A stretch of DNA of 64,000 nt from contig BCHH01000001.1 in assembly GCA_001599595.1 (NCBI GenBank), positions 2,927,898-2,991,897 on the forward strand. Reading direction: 5' to 3'. Under the pieces are notes generated by a model that was not told the DNA's origin, did not search any database, and saw nothing but the letters and a program-made list of their open reading frames with translations. Within the stretch, counting starts at the first letter, position 1. Every line of letters starts with the position of its first letter. A program made the position numbers and the translations under genes. This stretch comes from Beverwykella pulmonaria. Lineage: Eukaryota; Ascomycota; Dothideomycetes; Pleosporales; Melanommataceae. Shown here one piece after another: positions 44,393-54,774 of this stretch.

Positions 44393-46590
44393 CTATCGGC
44401 GTGTTCGACTGCGGCTCCTCGTTCGACTTCGATCGCGTCTCCGTCGTTCCCTATCATCCACCTCAGCACGTTGCAAACCAGGTAAGTATCGATCAGAATT
44501 CTGGTACCGTCTGTTTCTACCATCGCCCTCCCATCGATCTTCTCTTGATCTGTAGCTCCTGTCTCCTCGATCTTTGCCACGACTTCGGCCAGCAACGTCT
44601 TCTTGTTTCGCTCGTGCGCTTCCACCAGGCACATAGCGATCAATGCCATCTGGGCTGCGGGATCGAGATCGATTGGGCCGTCGCGACGAAGAAGCCGGCA
44701 CAGCGGGCGAATCGCGGTATCGGCGAGTACTGCGTGAGCGAGATCGACGACGGTCTCTGTCGCGACGGGCGTTCGGTGAGGGGCTACGAGAATCATATCG
44801 AGACTTCCTTCGACTAGAGTATGCCTCCCTCGAAGGGCTTCGACTGCTGCGTCTGTAATCTCTATCGTCGCGGCGGGACCGTCTATCGTCGCGGTCGTCT
44901 CTGTCCCGAGTTCTGCTGGTGTCGCGGCCTCTGTGCGACCATCTGTCGTCCTCACGTCTACTAGATCTGCGGCCGTCTTCGTAACGAGATGAGCGTCGCT
45001 CATAGCGACTTCCACGGGAATGGGAGCGAGTTCGGCTGCGCTTACGGATGCTAGCACTTCGTGCGACGCTTCGGGATCGTGAGCGGCCCCTACTCTTCTC
45101 GTCATTCTGGGCCGGTGGTGGCTTATCCCACCTCGACCTCGGTTTCGGCTGGGCACTCTTCTCCTCCAGGGCATCCTCCATCGCTGCGTCTTCTATGGTA
45201 ACACCAGTTGCAGTAGGTGTTGCTGCAGCAGATGAAGTGGTTGTCTTGGTCTCTACCTTGAGTGGAGACCTACTAGCAGTAACCTGCAGCTTGGTTTCAA
45301 TTTTCTCGAGTCTGGCTTTAACGGGGTCTCGCGGGACAAGTGACTTTGGCGGGAGAGGTTTCCGCATAGGTGGTTCGAGCGACTCGGATCGTTCGAGTGC
45401 AGGTCTCTGTCTTGCCTTCTTCATCTCTTCGCTCTCTTGAAGGAGCAGCTCCAGTGCCAAGTCATCGTCGACCTTGGTATCCGGTTGAATAATAGGCTTG
45501 ATTGGCTCTGGAGTTCTGCTCCTAGTCCTGTTCCTGTTCCTGTTCCTGCTCCTGCTCCTGCTTCTGCTCCTGCTCCTGCTTCTGCTCCTGCTTCTGCTTC
45601 TGCTCCTACGCCTCAGCCGCTCGCGGGAACGTTCAGGTGTTCTGCTACGTGGTCTATCTCGACGTCGATCGCGGTCGCGGTCCCGCCCATAGTCTCGGTC
45701 CCGTTCGTCTCTGGGCTTCCTAGCTCGAGCTTCCCATTCAGCCTCACGCTCGTCCTGCAGGCGCCTCTTCAGATCACGTTTTTCTTCTCGTTCTCGTTCA
45801 ATCCGCTCTCTATCTTGACGACGTCGCTCTTCCTCCTCCTTGTCGCGTGCTTCTTGATCCCGGCGCCTCTTCTCCTCACGTTCTCGAGCACGATTCTCCC
45901 TCTCTTCCTCCTCTTCCCTGTCACGGCGCCTGCGCTCCTCCCTCCTGGCTTCGGCTTCTTTCTCCCTCTTGCGCTCTTTTTCAAGTTCCAGCTCCCTTGC
46001 TGCGGCTCGCTCCTGCCGGCGGGTTTCTATTTCCCGGGCGATGTCATCGTCTATTCTGCTGCCACGCTGTTGCTCTTCCTGTGCGACTTCGGGTCCCACA
46101 TCTTTCACTCGGTACTCTCGCATTTTCTGGAGGCCCTGGGAGGCAAATAGCTGGTCTACCAGATCATTGAGAGTCACGGTGACATTCTTGTAGGTATCGC
46201 TACGCTCGCCAGCACCCTCGATCAGCGTCGCAGCCAGTCGGGGGTCTTTAGAGAGTAAGGAGGGATCTCGGTCGGTTTCGCGATCGACAAGCTGCTCCAG
46301 GGAAGAGAGCAGGGCGGCTTTGGCGGGCTGCGGGGGTCATGGTTAGCACGATTGGTTTGAAGTAGACACGAATCCTGTGTAACGGCCGCGCTTACATCTG
46401 TGTCGAACTGCGCAAAGAGAAGCTTGCGCATGGCGTCGTATTCACCCTTCTTCCGGAACGTATTGAGAAGGCCATCGATGGCAGCCCGCTTAGTCTGCGA
46501 AATAGGTAGATCGGAGAGTTTCAGCTTCTTGCGCGGCAGAGGGTTGTGGTTGTCGCTGTCGAGCGAATGTTTGCGCCCGACCTCAGCCAT
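44393..46590 (-). CDS. COMPASS subunit Shg1-domain protein with long RS-like tail
   Basis: Two exons, complement(join(44393..46327,46396..46590)), 709 residues. Residues about 30-125 form the Shg1/BOD1 domain (KRAAIDGLLNTFRKKGEYDAMRKL ... DRDPSLLSKDPRLAATLIEGAG), the part that in yeast belongs to the Set1/COMPASS histone H3K4 methyltransferase complex. The 68-base intron joins FDTD to PAKAALLSSLEQL. A long Glu/Arg helical region (EREEKRRRDQEARDKEEEERRR) follows, then pure Arg-Ser dipeptides, a conserved-looking linker (DDDLALELLLQESEEMKKARQR) and a second RS-rich half. Yeast Shg1 is small, so the 580-residue extension is the notable part; it suggests contact with splicing or RNA. Divergent with the gene at 47106. 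Confidence 0.88.
45520..45612 (-). repeat. Hexanucleotide repeat coding Arg-Ser/Arg-Asn dipeptides
   Basis: On the + strand CTGCTC/CTGTTC/CTTCTG words alternate for about 90 bases inside the Shg1-domain gene. They encode the (RS)n(RN)3 run and also keep other frames open, which explains the long shadow frames on both strands here. Confidence 0.85.
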
Positions 46591-47105
46591 AGTGACTGTG
46601 TTGGTGAGGGTTGGGCAAGAGCTGGGTGTCGCCGTGGAAGAGTACGGTGGTCGTGTTGCCGAAAGAGACGCAGGGGGGACAGAGCCAGCGACGTAATGCT
46701 AAGAAATGGCTGTAGGTGCGCCTGGCAGCGATGGCAGCAACCCCAGAGCGCTGCAATTGTGTTCGCGGTGGATTATGGGCAGCGAGTATAGCAGGAAGAA
46801 AAGACAAAGTATTTTTTGCACATGAGCAGGCGACTGTTCGATCATCCAGGTTGAGCGCGAGCTCCCTTTCCCTTGGCAGAGCACGTGATCTTGGCCGGAG
46901 CTTGACGATGATCCTCACCGCCAAAGCCGCCCCAGCCATTCCGGCCGCGGCGACGACAACACGACGGACCACACCACCAACACACAACCCACCAACCCAC
47001 ACCCCGCCTTTTTACAACACCACACACGCTCCTCAGCACCCAAATTACAGTCTTTACACACCCACAGCCCACTCGCGGGCTACAATTCACTACACCACAA
47101 CCACC
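46591..47105. promoter_or_regulatory. Shared upstream region of the Shg1-domain gene and the small mitochondrial gene
   Basis: The two genes diverge from this 515-base region. CACCACAC/CAACACAC-rich leader sequence precedes the ATG at 47106. No specific site is claimed. Confidence 0.45.
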
Positions 47106-47441
47106 ATGGTTCACAAGGTGCTCTTCTGGAGCGGACTCGGTAAATCTCTCACCGCCCCGCACCACCACCACTGGATCTCGCGATGCTAACAGTTCCCCTC
47201 CCGTGCAGGCGTCGGCGTGCGACTGTGGCAGCTTGGCATTGAAATGCGCCCGCTCTTCAACAAGGAATCGCTCTGGGTCTACCCCGTCTACGCCTCCATC
47301 GGCGGCAGCTTCGGTTACTGGCTCATGGGCGTTGAGCACCGGCAATACAAGATGCTTTCCGACCGACGAGACGCATTGCTAGAGAAGAGGGCCCGGAGGA
47401 AGGAGCGCGAGGAAGGAAAGGCCGCGGCCGAGGAATCATGA
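47106..47441 (+). CDS. Small mitochondrial inner-membrane protein, probably complex I accessory subunit NUXM-like
   Basis: Two exons, join(47106..47139,47209..47441), 88 residues. MVHKVLFWSGLG joined to GVRLWQLGIEMRPLFNKESLWVYP, then VYASIGGSFGYWLMGVEHRQ and a highly charged C-terminal helix (RRDALLEKRARRKEREE). The pattern of a short amphipathic start, one or two short hydrophobic segments and a charged tail matches what I recall of the fungal NUXM subunit of NADH:ubiquinone oxidoreductase. The first exon is only 34 bases; the 69-base intron has a GTAAAT donor and a CCGTGCAG acceptor. The ATG has the strong context CCACCATGG. The family assignment is from memory and moderate. Confidence 0.65.
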
Positions 47442-48039
47442 GCGGACTGCATTCTACACACACAAACACGCACATACGGAAGAATTTATTGGGAGGATAA
47501 GATGGCGACTTGGAAGTTTTTTTGGGCTGTAATGCATACCAGTGGACCATTACAGACTAGATCTGGCATCTGCTATTTTCACTTGCAACGCATCGGGTGA
47601 GGGAGGAGGGGTGCGGGGGCAGAACAGCGAGGGAGCGTTTTGAAATGCTTTATGACTCCTTTGCGAGCCGGGGACTCATTTATGTACATTTCCTCATAAC
47701 ACCAAAAGCATCTTACACATTTTACTACGGCGCAATGGCGAGTGACAACTGCTCGTAAATTGGTGGTGGTTTGTGGCCTACCACAGGCTCGCATCAGCTG
47801 CTATCCGAATGCGGTAACTCCAAGATGGCGTATGTTTATGACTCCTTCTGGGGCTACATAATTCGGCCCGGGATACATCACATCACCATGGTACCTCAAG
47901 TGGACACTCTGTCAATTACCGGCATGGCGTAGTATATATATATATATTCTGCGACCCTGTGTCGTCAAGTGCTCTCCTTCCTACCTGTGCACATGATCAC
48001 CTTTTCCGAGGTCTTCCTTTCTCCTGCACAATCTCCACC
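47442..48039. other. Intergenic, promoter of the UPF0052 gene with a TA repeat
   Basis: A (TA)n run at about 47933-47947 lies roughly 95 bases upstream of the next start codon and could serve as a TATA-like element. No gene is seen. Confidence 0.45.
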
Positions 48040-49763
48040 ATGACAGCCCCCAAATCAAAAGGCATTGTAGTCTTCTCCGGTGGCAGCGCTGCTAATAACC
48101 TCGTTGACGTCTTCAAGACGGTCAGAGAGAACAAGAAGTGCCCGCTAAGCTATGTCATCCCCATCAGCGACAATGGCGGCAGCTCTTCTGAATTGATAAG
48201 AGTGTTTGGGGGTCCAGGTATGGACAATTCAGACACTGCATGGAGACATTTCATCTTCTAATCAAATATAGGTATTGGTGATGTCCGCAGTATGTCTCTA
48301 ACCTCTCTTCCCCACAATTTCAACCCTCGGGAATCCCCTTGACTCAACTCCACAAGGCCGCCTCGTCCGTCTCATCCCGGACGACCCCGACCACGACGAT
48401 AGCGAAAAAGCCGCGCTCAAAGTATTCTTCAACCATCGTCTCTCTAAGGACCGGATAGAGGCCAAGCAAGAATGGCTTCAGATTGTAGAGGCCGACCACG
48501 CCCTCTGGACGAACATTTCAACCGCGAAGAAAGAGCTGATTCGGTCGATTCTTAACCTGATTAATTTTGAGATACTGAAGAGATTGAGGCCGAGTTCAAC
48601 TTTTGATTTTTCGAGTGCGAGTATTGGGAATTTGTTTTTGACTGGGTGAGATTTATGTTTTTAAATTCTCTTTTCTCGTCTTGATTGGTTACGAGAAATC
48701 TATTTTCATATCCCTCTCCCCGAAATCCCTTTCTATCTTGTACACAAGTTTCGTTTCTAGGCTTCTTCTGACTTCACAGATATTATTCCATCCCCTTCTG
48801 CTCTTTTCACCTCTGCCACTTCTTCAACCAAATCACGAACTAACCCCGAGATCCAGCGGCCGCCTCTTCACTGGCTCCTTCGAATCCGCCATCTACCTCC
48901 TAAGCTCTATCTGTAGCGTACCATCCCACACTTCCGTGGTCCCGGCAATAAATACAAACTTCACGCACCACATCAGCGCGGGCCTCGCCAACAACACCAC
49001 CATCACGGGCCAGAACTCTATATCCCACCCCTCGGTCAAGACCGCCCTCGAAAACACATCTACCACCGCCCCCTCCGAGCACGAAGAAACCGAGTACCAC
49101 GACAGCATCGAAGACGCTAATCTTCCCGGCTCTCTCCCTACGTTACGCAAGCAGTATATTACCTTCTCGAAAGTGGACGAAGAGGACTTACCGGCCAGAA
49201 TTGAAAGAATATGGTACATTAACCCCTTCGGGCAGGAAATCCGGCTGGCCGCAAATCCACGAGTATTGGACGCACTACGGGACGCACAAGCAGTCGTATA
49301 TAGCATCGGCTCTCTCTACACATCGCTCGTCCCCTCCCTCATTCTCAAAGGTGTCGGCGAAGCCTTGGCCTCCCCTTCAATCCGCTACAAAATCCTCATC
49401 CTCAACTCAACCATCGACCGCGAGACTGGGCCCTCATCCTCCCCATTTACCGCACTCAATTTCATCGCCGCTGTAGCGAAAGCCGGGGCTGAGTCGAGAG
49501 GGTTTCGAGGCGAGGTGGGTGAGAATGAGTATAAGGCGTATGTGACGCACTTGATTCATTTGCAGGGGCCTGGCACGCCGAGAGTGGATAAGGAAGTGCT
49601 GAATGGGTTAGGGATCGAGACGATTAGGGTGTATGGGAGGAGGGGAGATGACGAGGGGTTTGTGAGATACGATGAGAAGGCATTGATTCAGGCGTTAGAG
49701 GTCACGATGGGCAGGAGGGAACAGAGGGCAGAGAGGAGTAGGAGGAATACACTGGAGGGGTAG
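48040..49763 (+). CDS. CofD/YvcK (UPF0052) family protein
   Basis: Four exons, join(48040..48217,48272..48289,48357..48645,48857..49763), 463 residues. GIVVFSGGSAANNLVD is the nucleotide-binding start of the CofD/YvcK fold. SDNGGSSSELIRVFGGPGIGDVRSRLVRLIPDD is the hallmark segment and is spread over three exons, with exon two only 18 bases. Later parts are LFLTGGRLFTGSFESAIYLL, INTNFTHHISAGLANNTTITGQNSISHPS, INPFGQEIRLAANPRVLDALRDAQAVVYSIGSLYTSLVPSLILKGVGEAL and ILNSTIDRETG. Bacterial relatives bind UDP-sugars or transfer phospholactate; the fungal role is unknown. Introns are 54, 67 and 211 bases, all canonical. Confidence 0.9.
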
Positions 49764-49983
49764 TGGGGCGAGGTAGACAAGCTGTCTGGATCCCAGGACG
49801 AGCCATGGAAGTAGTCGACTCAGGCTGCCGGTCTGAGGAAGAAGGAGCAGAAAGGGTTAAGAGACAACCTAGGGTATATGCGAGTAGGAATGTGGGGGGA
49901 AGACAGACTTGAGGATATGGGATTCAGAATACAATTATATTACAGTTCTCGCCCGGACGGTGAGTACGAAGGATGCTTTTGAT

Positions 49984-50839
49984 TCACTCAAATCCACTCT
50001 TAGGATCTGGAGCGACATACCCTTTCTTCAGCAAGAAGGTTGCCAACCTCTCTTCCATTCGAGCGAACTAAACCCTTATTAGCAACAATCACGTTGCACC
50101 CTATCTCTGGTATTTTACTTACAAAGGTCTTCCGCTCAATAATTCCGTCCTTAACCCAGAAGCCGTGACTACCCATTAAATTCGCCATCATGATATCCGT
50201 GAACAGTCGATCACCGATTACAGCTATCTGTGAGGGTGAGGTAACACCTGTTTCGGGGTGCTGCTCGAAGTAGGCCAGGACTTCAGCTTTGCAGCCTGGC
50301 TTTTTAGTCGAATGTCGGAGTACTTTCACGCCGGTGTTATTCTCGAGGACCGCGGCTTGAGCCTGATTTGGATCCGAGTCGGTTCCTGCGGTGTTGGATA
50401 CAATGAGAATTTTGGAGCCAGGGTAGGCACGTCTTAGTTCTTGGAATTTATCCTGTGGAGGGTTTAGAGCGGTTTTCGTGGAATGCATACAACATGAGAT
50501 TTAACGATGATGAACACACGTTAGAAGTTGAAATTTTTTAAAAATGATGTTGGGGAATGGATAAGCATTGGATGGATTTAAAGCATTGAATATGAGAACA
50601 AAGGGCCATGTTCTTACCTTGTAAGGTTTATGAACCTCGTTGGAATGCGGAACTGCAAAGCAATTGTCCTTATCCAGGACTACCGCCTTAATATCAACCT
50701 CTTTCCGGCCATCTTTTTTCGGAAACGCTTTTGATAGAGGGATTGGGAGATGATTGAAAGTGGAAACGGTGTGTTGAGGGAGGCACAGAGCTGGATCCCT
50801 GATCAGCCTGAACACATTGAGTGTGCCTGAGACGTTCAT
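49984..50839 (-). CDS. GEP4: Mitochondrial phosphatidylglycerophosphatase Gep4 (HAD phosphatase)
   Basis: Three exons, complement(join(49984..50067,50123..50452,50618..50839)), 211 residues. Gep4 dephosphorylates phosphatidylglycerophosphate on the way to cardiolipin at the mitochondrial inner membrane. HAD motif I is VVLDKDNCFA, motif II ILIVSNTAGT, and motif III/IV KKPGCKAEVLAYF ... IAVIGDRLFTDIMMANLMG. The intron of 165 bases joins PYK to DKFQELRRAYPG. The 55-base intron gives the family C-terminus MEERLATFLLKKGYVAPDP. Reading past that second donor gives a false tail, so the true stop is at 49984. Confidence 0.9.
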
Positions 50840-51237
50840 TGACGAGTCTTTGATGTTCTCAAGTGGCGATGGAGGGGAGACGTAGAATCAACAAGGTCGA
50901 ACATTGGAAGCTATGCCTAGCACGTGCCCAAAGTGGTCCAAGCTCCTCGAACTTCGAACTTCGAGGCCGAACTCCAACACCACAAATTCACCCACACGTT
51001 TTCTACAGCCTCCACAGCGCAATCTCACAGCGCACCACCCTATCGCGCAGCCTATCCTTCAAATTCAAAGGTTTGTATTCAGTACCCTTCCTCCTGGACT
51101 GCGCGTGCTTCGACCCCGGCCGAGTTATGGCTTTTGAATTTGTCTAACATTTCCACAGTGTCGTACCAACGAAGACGACAAGACGCGCAGTGCTCTAGAC
51201 CAAATACCTCCATTCTTTCACCTTCTCTTTTACGAAA
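50840..51237. promoter_or_regulatory. Shared upstream region of GEP4 and the SmD3 gene
   Basis: The two genes diverge from here. An open frame around 50900-51150 has no conserved content. Both 5' leaders are expected here. Confidence 0.4.
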
Positions 51238-51759
51238 ATGACGAGCACAATTGGCATTCCAATCAAGCTGCTGAACGAGGCAGCAGTGAGCCTACCCCGC
51301 CGCTTTATATGCGTTTGTGTTCCTGACTCTGAGCGCAGGGCCACATTATCACTCTCGAGATAGATTCTGGAGAGGTATACCGCGGCAAGCTCTTGGAAGG
51401 TCAGATCCTCCACATCACCTTTGCGCAATCATTTGTAGTGTGGTTCCGCTAACAGTTGCGCAGCGGAAGACAACATGAATGTACAGCTCAAAGACATCAC
51501 AGTCACAGCGCGCGACGGTCGAGTATCACATCTGGAGCAAGTCTACATCCGAGGGTCCCACGTCCGCTACTTCATTGTTCCAGACATGCTGAGGTATGAA
51601 ATATTCCCGAGCCATACGTTCGGTTGGAGGCATACTGATATTGGATATAGGAATGCGCCGATGTTCCGGTCTCGCGGTACTAGGGGTAGAGGCGTTGGGC
51701 TTGCGCGTGGTAGGGCTACTGTGAACCGGGCTCGCGGAGTCAGGGGCGGGCGGCCGTGA
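51238..51759 (+). CDS. SMD3: Small nuclear ribonucleoprotein Sm D3
   Basis: Four exons, join(51238..51285,51339..51399,51464..51593,51651..51759), 115 residues. SmD3 is part of the seven-member Sm ring on spliceosomal snRNAs. [34 protein letters not shown] is the Sm1 motif, [13 protein letters not shown] its end, and [22 protein letters not shown] the Sm2 motif. The tail is rich in RG/GR ([14 protein letters not shown]), the usual site of arginine methylation. Introns are 53, 64 and 57 bases. The third contains no stop and is a multiple of three, so retention would insert 19 residues after LR. Confidence 0.95.
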
Positions 51760-52112
51760 GGGGTGTTTGGCGTTGTGATCGAGAAATGATGAATTTGGCT
51801 CTTCGGCTATCAAACACGCATGCGCCATCCGACCAGTGGGGCCGGGAGCAAGGCCAAGGTACCGCGTCCGATTTTGCTTAGAGGCAGAAGATATGAGAGA
51901 CGGGGATAGGATGACCTTGAAATAGCGAATCTACTGGACTGCTACCAAAATTCGGAAGCGGACTGTAGTCATTTCCTTTTATGCTAAATCGTACGAATGA
52001 TGCCTACAGCCAGCCATTTTAACGTCATTTTAAGTCTATAAGTGTTTCTGAAGTCTTCAAGACCTATTCAAAACTCAACGGTAATCCTGTAAGTACTTTG
52101 ATCAAAAATATT
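51760..52112. other. Intergenic between SmD3 and Irc6-like gene
   Basis: SmD3 3' region and promoter of the next gene. Nothing else is seen. Confidence 0.45.
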
Positions 52113-53181
52113 ATGGAACCCAACCCCACAATCAGACCCCAAACCTCCGAAACTCCGCAACGCTCCGTCATTCCTCCACCACCACAACTACACACCATGG
52201 AGTCCGTGGAAATACAACGTCCCCGACGCATCCTCGCGCTTGGGGCTCCCGACTCTGGCGTTCTTACACTTCTAAAAGGTTCTGACTTCTCCCCATTCTT
52301 CCCATGAACCCTTGCTGACCTACCCGGCATGTAGACCTCACTGGCTCCGCGCCAACCCCTACAACCTCCACTACCGCCGGCCTTTCCCACACCTGGACTC
52401 TTTCCACAAAATACTATACCGCGGCACTACCAATCTGGATCGACGAGATCCCCTCCGTGTCCGAATGGCGCTCCGAATTTATAAAGCCCGAAGCCGTCGA
52501 AGTGATTTCCGTGATTGGGGCGTGGATATTCTGTTTCCGGCGACCGATGACACCCGCCCAATACAGTGATATCAAGGAAGCGCTAAAAGCAATCGCGGAC
52601 GTGATTGAGCGCGCATGCGGGTATAGTGGGGACGCGGTGTGTTTAGCAGTTGCAATGCCGCAGAGCACGACGCCGTATCTGGAGGTGGGGAGGGAGGAGT
52701 GGGAAGAGGTGTGTATGGACTGCGGGTTTGAGTACATCGATAGTGAGGAGGTTGGGGGGAAGGCGAAAAATGAGTTTGGGGAGGAGGTCGGCGTGAAGAG
52801 GGTGGAGGAGGCGCTGGCGGCGAATGATTGGGAGGGCGGGGAAGGGGAGCTAGATATTGGCGAGTGGGAGGATGAGGAGGGGCTGGATGAGGAAGAGAGA
52901 GAGATGGGGATGGAGTTGTTTGGGTTGAAGGCTGCTGTGAATGGGTTTGAGGAAGATGGAGATGAAGACGGGGACGGGGATGAGGCGAAGCAGGTTGAGG
53001 AGCTAGAGAGCATGATGAGGCAAATGCTTGCTATCAAAGGTGTGTTGTGGCTGTCGTGGGGTATGTTTTGGTATGGAGCAGAAGAGCTGACTATGGTACA
53101 GAAACAAGTGAAGGCATGCCCGAGGCAGAGCGCAAGCGCTTTGCTGCCAAAGCTGTCAACGACTTGATGAGGGACCTCTGA
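52113..53181 (+). CDS. Irc6 / alpha-gamma-adaptin-binding protein p34 (AAGAB) homologue
   Basis: Three exons, join(52113..52278,52335..53039,53102..53181), 316 residues. The N-terminal G-domain-like part RRILALGAPDSGVLTLLKDLTGS with LSHTWTLSTKYYTAALPIWIDEIP and VISVIGAWIFCFRRP is typical of the fungal Irc6/AAGAB family, which assists clathrin adaptor assembly. A very acidic middle follows (GELDIGEWEDEEGLDEEE). The last exon completes the conserved C-terminal helix SEGMPEAERKRFAAKAVNDLMRDL. Introns are 56 and 62 bases and frame-keeping. A second ATG at 52197 (ACCATGGAG) has a better context and would remove 28 residues. Confidence 0.85.
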
Positions 53182-53244
53182 ACGCCACCTACCACACCAC
53201 AATGTCCAAGATCATGCCCCCATCCTCCGCCCTACATCAAGCGC

Positions 53245-54123
53245 TCAACTCCGCTGCCCCAAGCATATCAAGAAAGGGAACTCCATTTCCCTCGCCGGCT
53301 TCCCATCCTCCGCCTCAACCTCCTTCTTCAGCACGAATGCGCTCTCCACCTTCACCTCGTTGAATCCCGTTCCATCAATGATATCCGCTATTTCTTCCCT
53401 CTTAATCCCATGTCTCTCGACGCCTTCCCTTTTACTCCTCGGATGAAACGGGATAGCGTCAGGGCCAAAATCCTCATAATCCGTCAACGCGATTCTGCCC
53501 CCCGGTTTCAAGCACTGGAACAGCGTCGCGAACAGATCCGGCATACTCGGAATATGGTGGAGGGTCAGGTGGCTGACTACGAGATCGAAGCGGTAGGGCG
53601 CGTCGTGTCCGGATTCTCCGCGGCGCGTGGCGAGGGCGGCGGCTGCGCCTTGGACGTGGACGTCGTCTGCTTCTTGCACGAGAACGTTTACGGCGGCTAG
53701 GTTGGCGTTGTCGGGGTTGGGGAGAGAAGCGACTTTGGCGTTGAAGCCGGCGATCATGCCGTCGGCGGTGTCGACGCCGACGAGACTGCGTACAAGCGGT
53801 GCGAGCTGGAAGGAGAGGAGGCCGGTGCCGCAGCCGATTTCTAGGACGTCGAGATCTGATACCATGGTAAGAGTCAGAATAGAAAAGAAATGCATTGAAA
53901 CGAGTACCAACGTCAAGCTACTCAAGCCTGGTGACGCGATGTAGTGGAAGAGACATGTTTGAAGGCTCATACCTTTTGAACTCCCATCTGCAAATGCAGG
54001 CACATATCTCTTAATCGCTTCAAAAGCGCTATTGCATGATTCTACGTGCTTTTTGTTCCCGTCCCAGTCGGCGGCGTCGGCGTTGAAGCGTGCATTGTTG
54101 ACTTCCAGAGCTGAAGAAGACAT
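53245..54123 (-). CDS. Class I SAM-dependent methyltransferase
   Basis: Two exons, complement(join(53245..53855,53973..54123)), 253 residues. The 117-base intron (GTATGA ... ATCAG) joins ADGSSKG-type sequence to DLDVLEIGCGTGLLSFQL, the SAM-binding motif I. Motif II region is VGVDTADGMIAGF, and VVSHLTLHHIPSMPDLF ... LKPGGRIALTDYE carries post-motif segments. The N-terminal FNADAADWDGNKKHVESC resembles small fungal methyltransferases acting on small molecules. The substrate is unknown. Only 63 bases separate its stop from that of the convergent Irc6-like gene. Confidence 0.88.
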   Translation of the reverse strand: MSSSALEVNNARFNADAADWDGNKKHVESCNSAFEAIKRYVPAFADGSSKGMSLQTCLFHYIASPGLSSLTLVLVSMHFFSILTLTMVSDLDVLEIGCGTGLLSFQLAPLVRSLVGVDTADGMIAGFNAKVASLPNPDNANLAAVNVLVQEADDVHVQGAAAALATRRGESGHDAPYRFDLVVSHLTLHHIPSMPDLFATLFQCLKPGGRIALTDYEDFGPDAIPFHPRSKREGVERHGIKREEIADIIDGTGFNEVKVESAFVLKKEVEAEDGKPAREMEFPFLICLGQRS

Positions 54124-54774
54124 CGTGAAGGTGTGAATGTTAGTGGCGGGCGCGTCGACGGAATATGTAAGGCGTGAAGGTAAGTGGTGGTGAGATGTGA
54201 GCTGTTTGCTGTCACGATACTGCGGGGGCGGGGTAGAGCTTATGTGCGGGTAAATATTTTGGGTAGCTATAGAATAGTTGCAAACTGCACGGTTTACGAG
54301 AAAGCTGTTTGCTGCTTGTTCTTGGGCTCTACGGTTCCTATCACCCAGTTGAACCACTCTTGTTGGGCTTAATTTCAGCGTTGTCGACTTTTGTGTTGTC
54401 CGATCACCCGGTCTTGCTCTCTCGATGGTACTGGAATGGAAATGCCAAATGCATCCAACAAGCTGAAGGGGTTCCCCGCGGAGCGAATAGATCACGACCA
54501 CTCATAGCCTCCGAATAAATGAGAGCAAGCTCGTCAGACGTCACCTCGACCGTTCTTGAACCGCTGCAGGGTCTCTCAAGACAGCTAGACCGAACCGATA
54601 AACCGATACGAACCTAAATCTATTCTGGGATACGTCAGGGACCACCAAGGTTCGTATGCAGCCCCATGTCACAAGAAACAGGATCCAACCTCGTCAGCAT
54701 AACTCCACTCGTCCTCCCTTCCTCACACTCACTTCACCTCGTCGTTCGTTGCACACCAGTCACTCGCTTCTAGC
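54124..54774. promoter_or_regulatory. Intergenic between two divergent genes
   Basis: Both promoters (methyltransferase to the left, membrane protein to the right) lie here. The 100 bases before 54775 are pyrimidine-rich leader. No specific element is claimed. Confidence 0.45.

Noticed and set aside
44170..45174. 334-codon open frame antisense-frame to the Shg1-domain gene
   Set aside because: It lies in another frame of the same strand over Arg/Ser repeat DNA. The simple repeat keeps all frames open; the Shg1 frame has a real domain and splice site.
45437..46150. 237-codon open frame on the + strand
   Set aside because: Shadow of the RS/RE repeat coding DNA, composed of Pro-Ala/Leu runs without conserved features.
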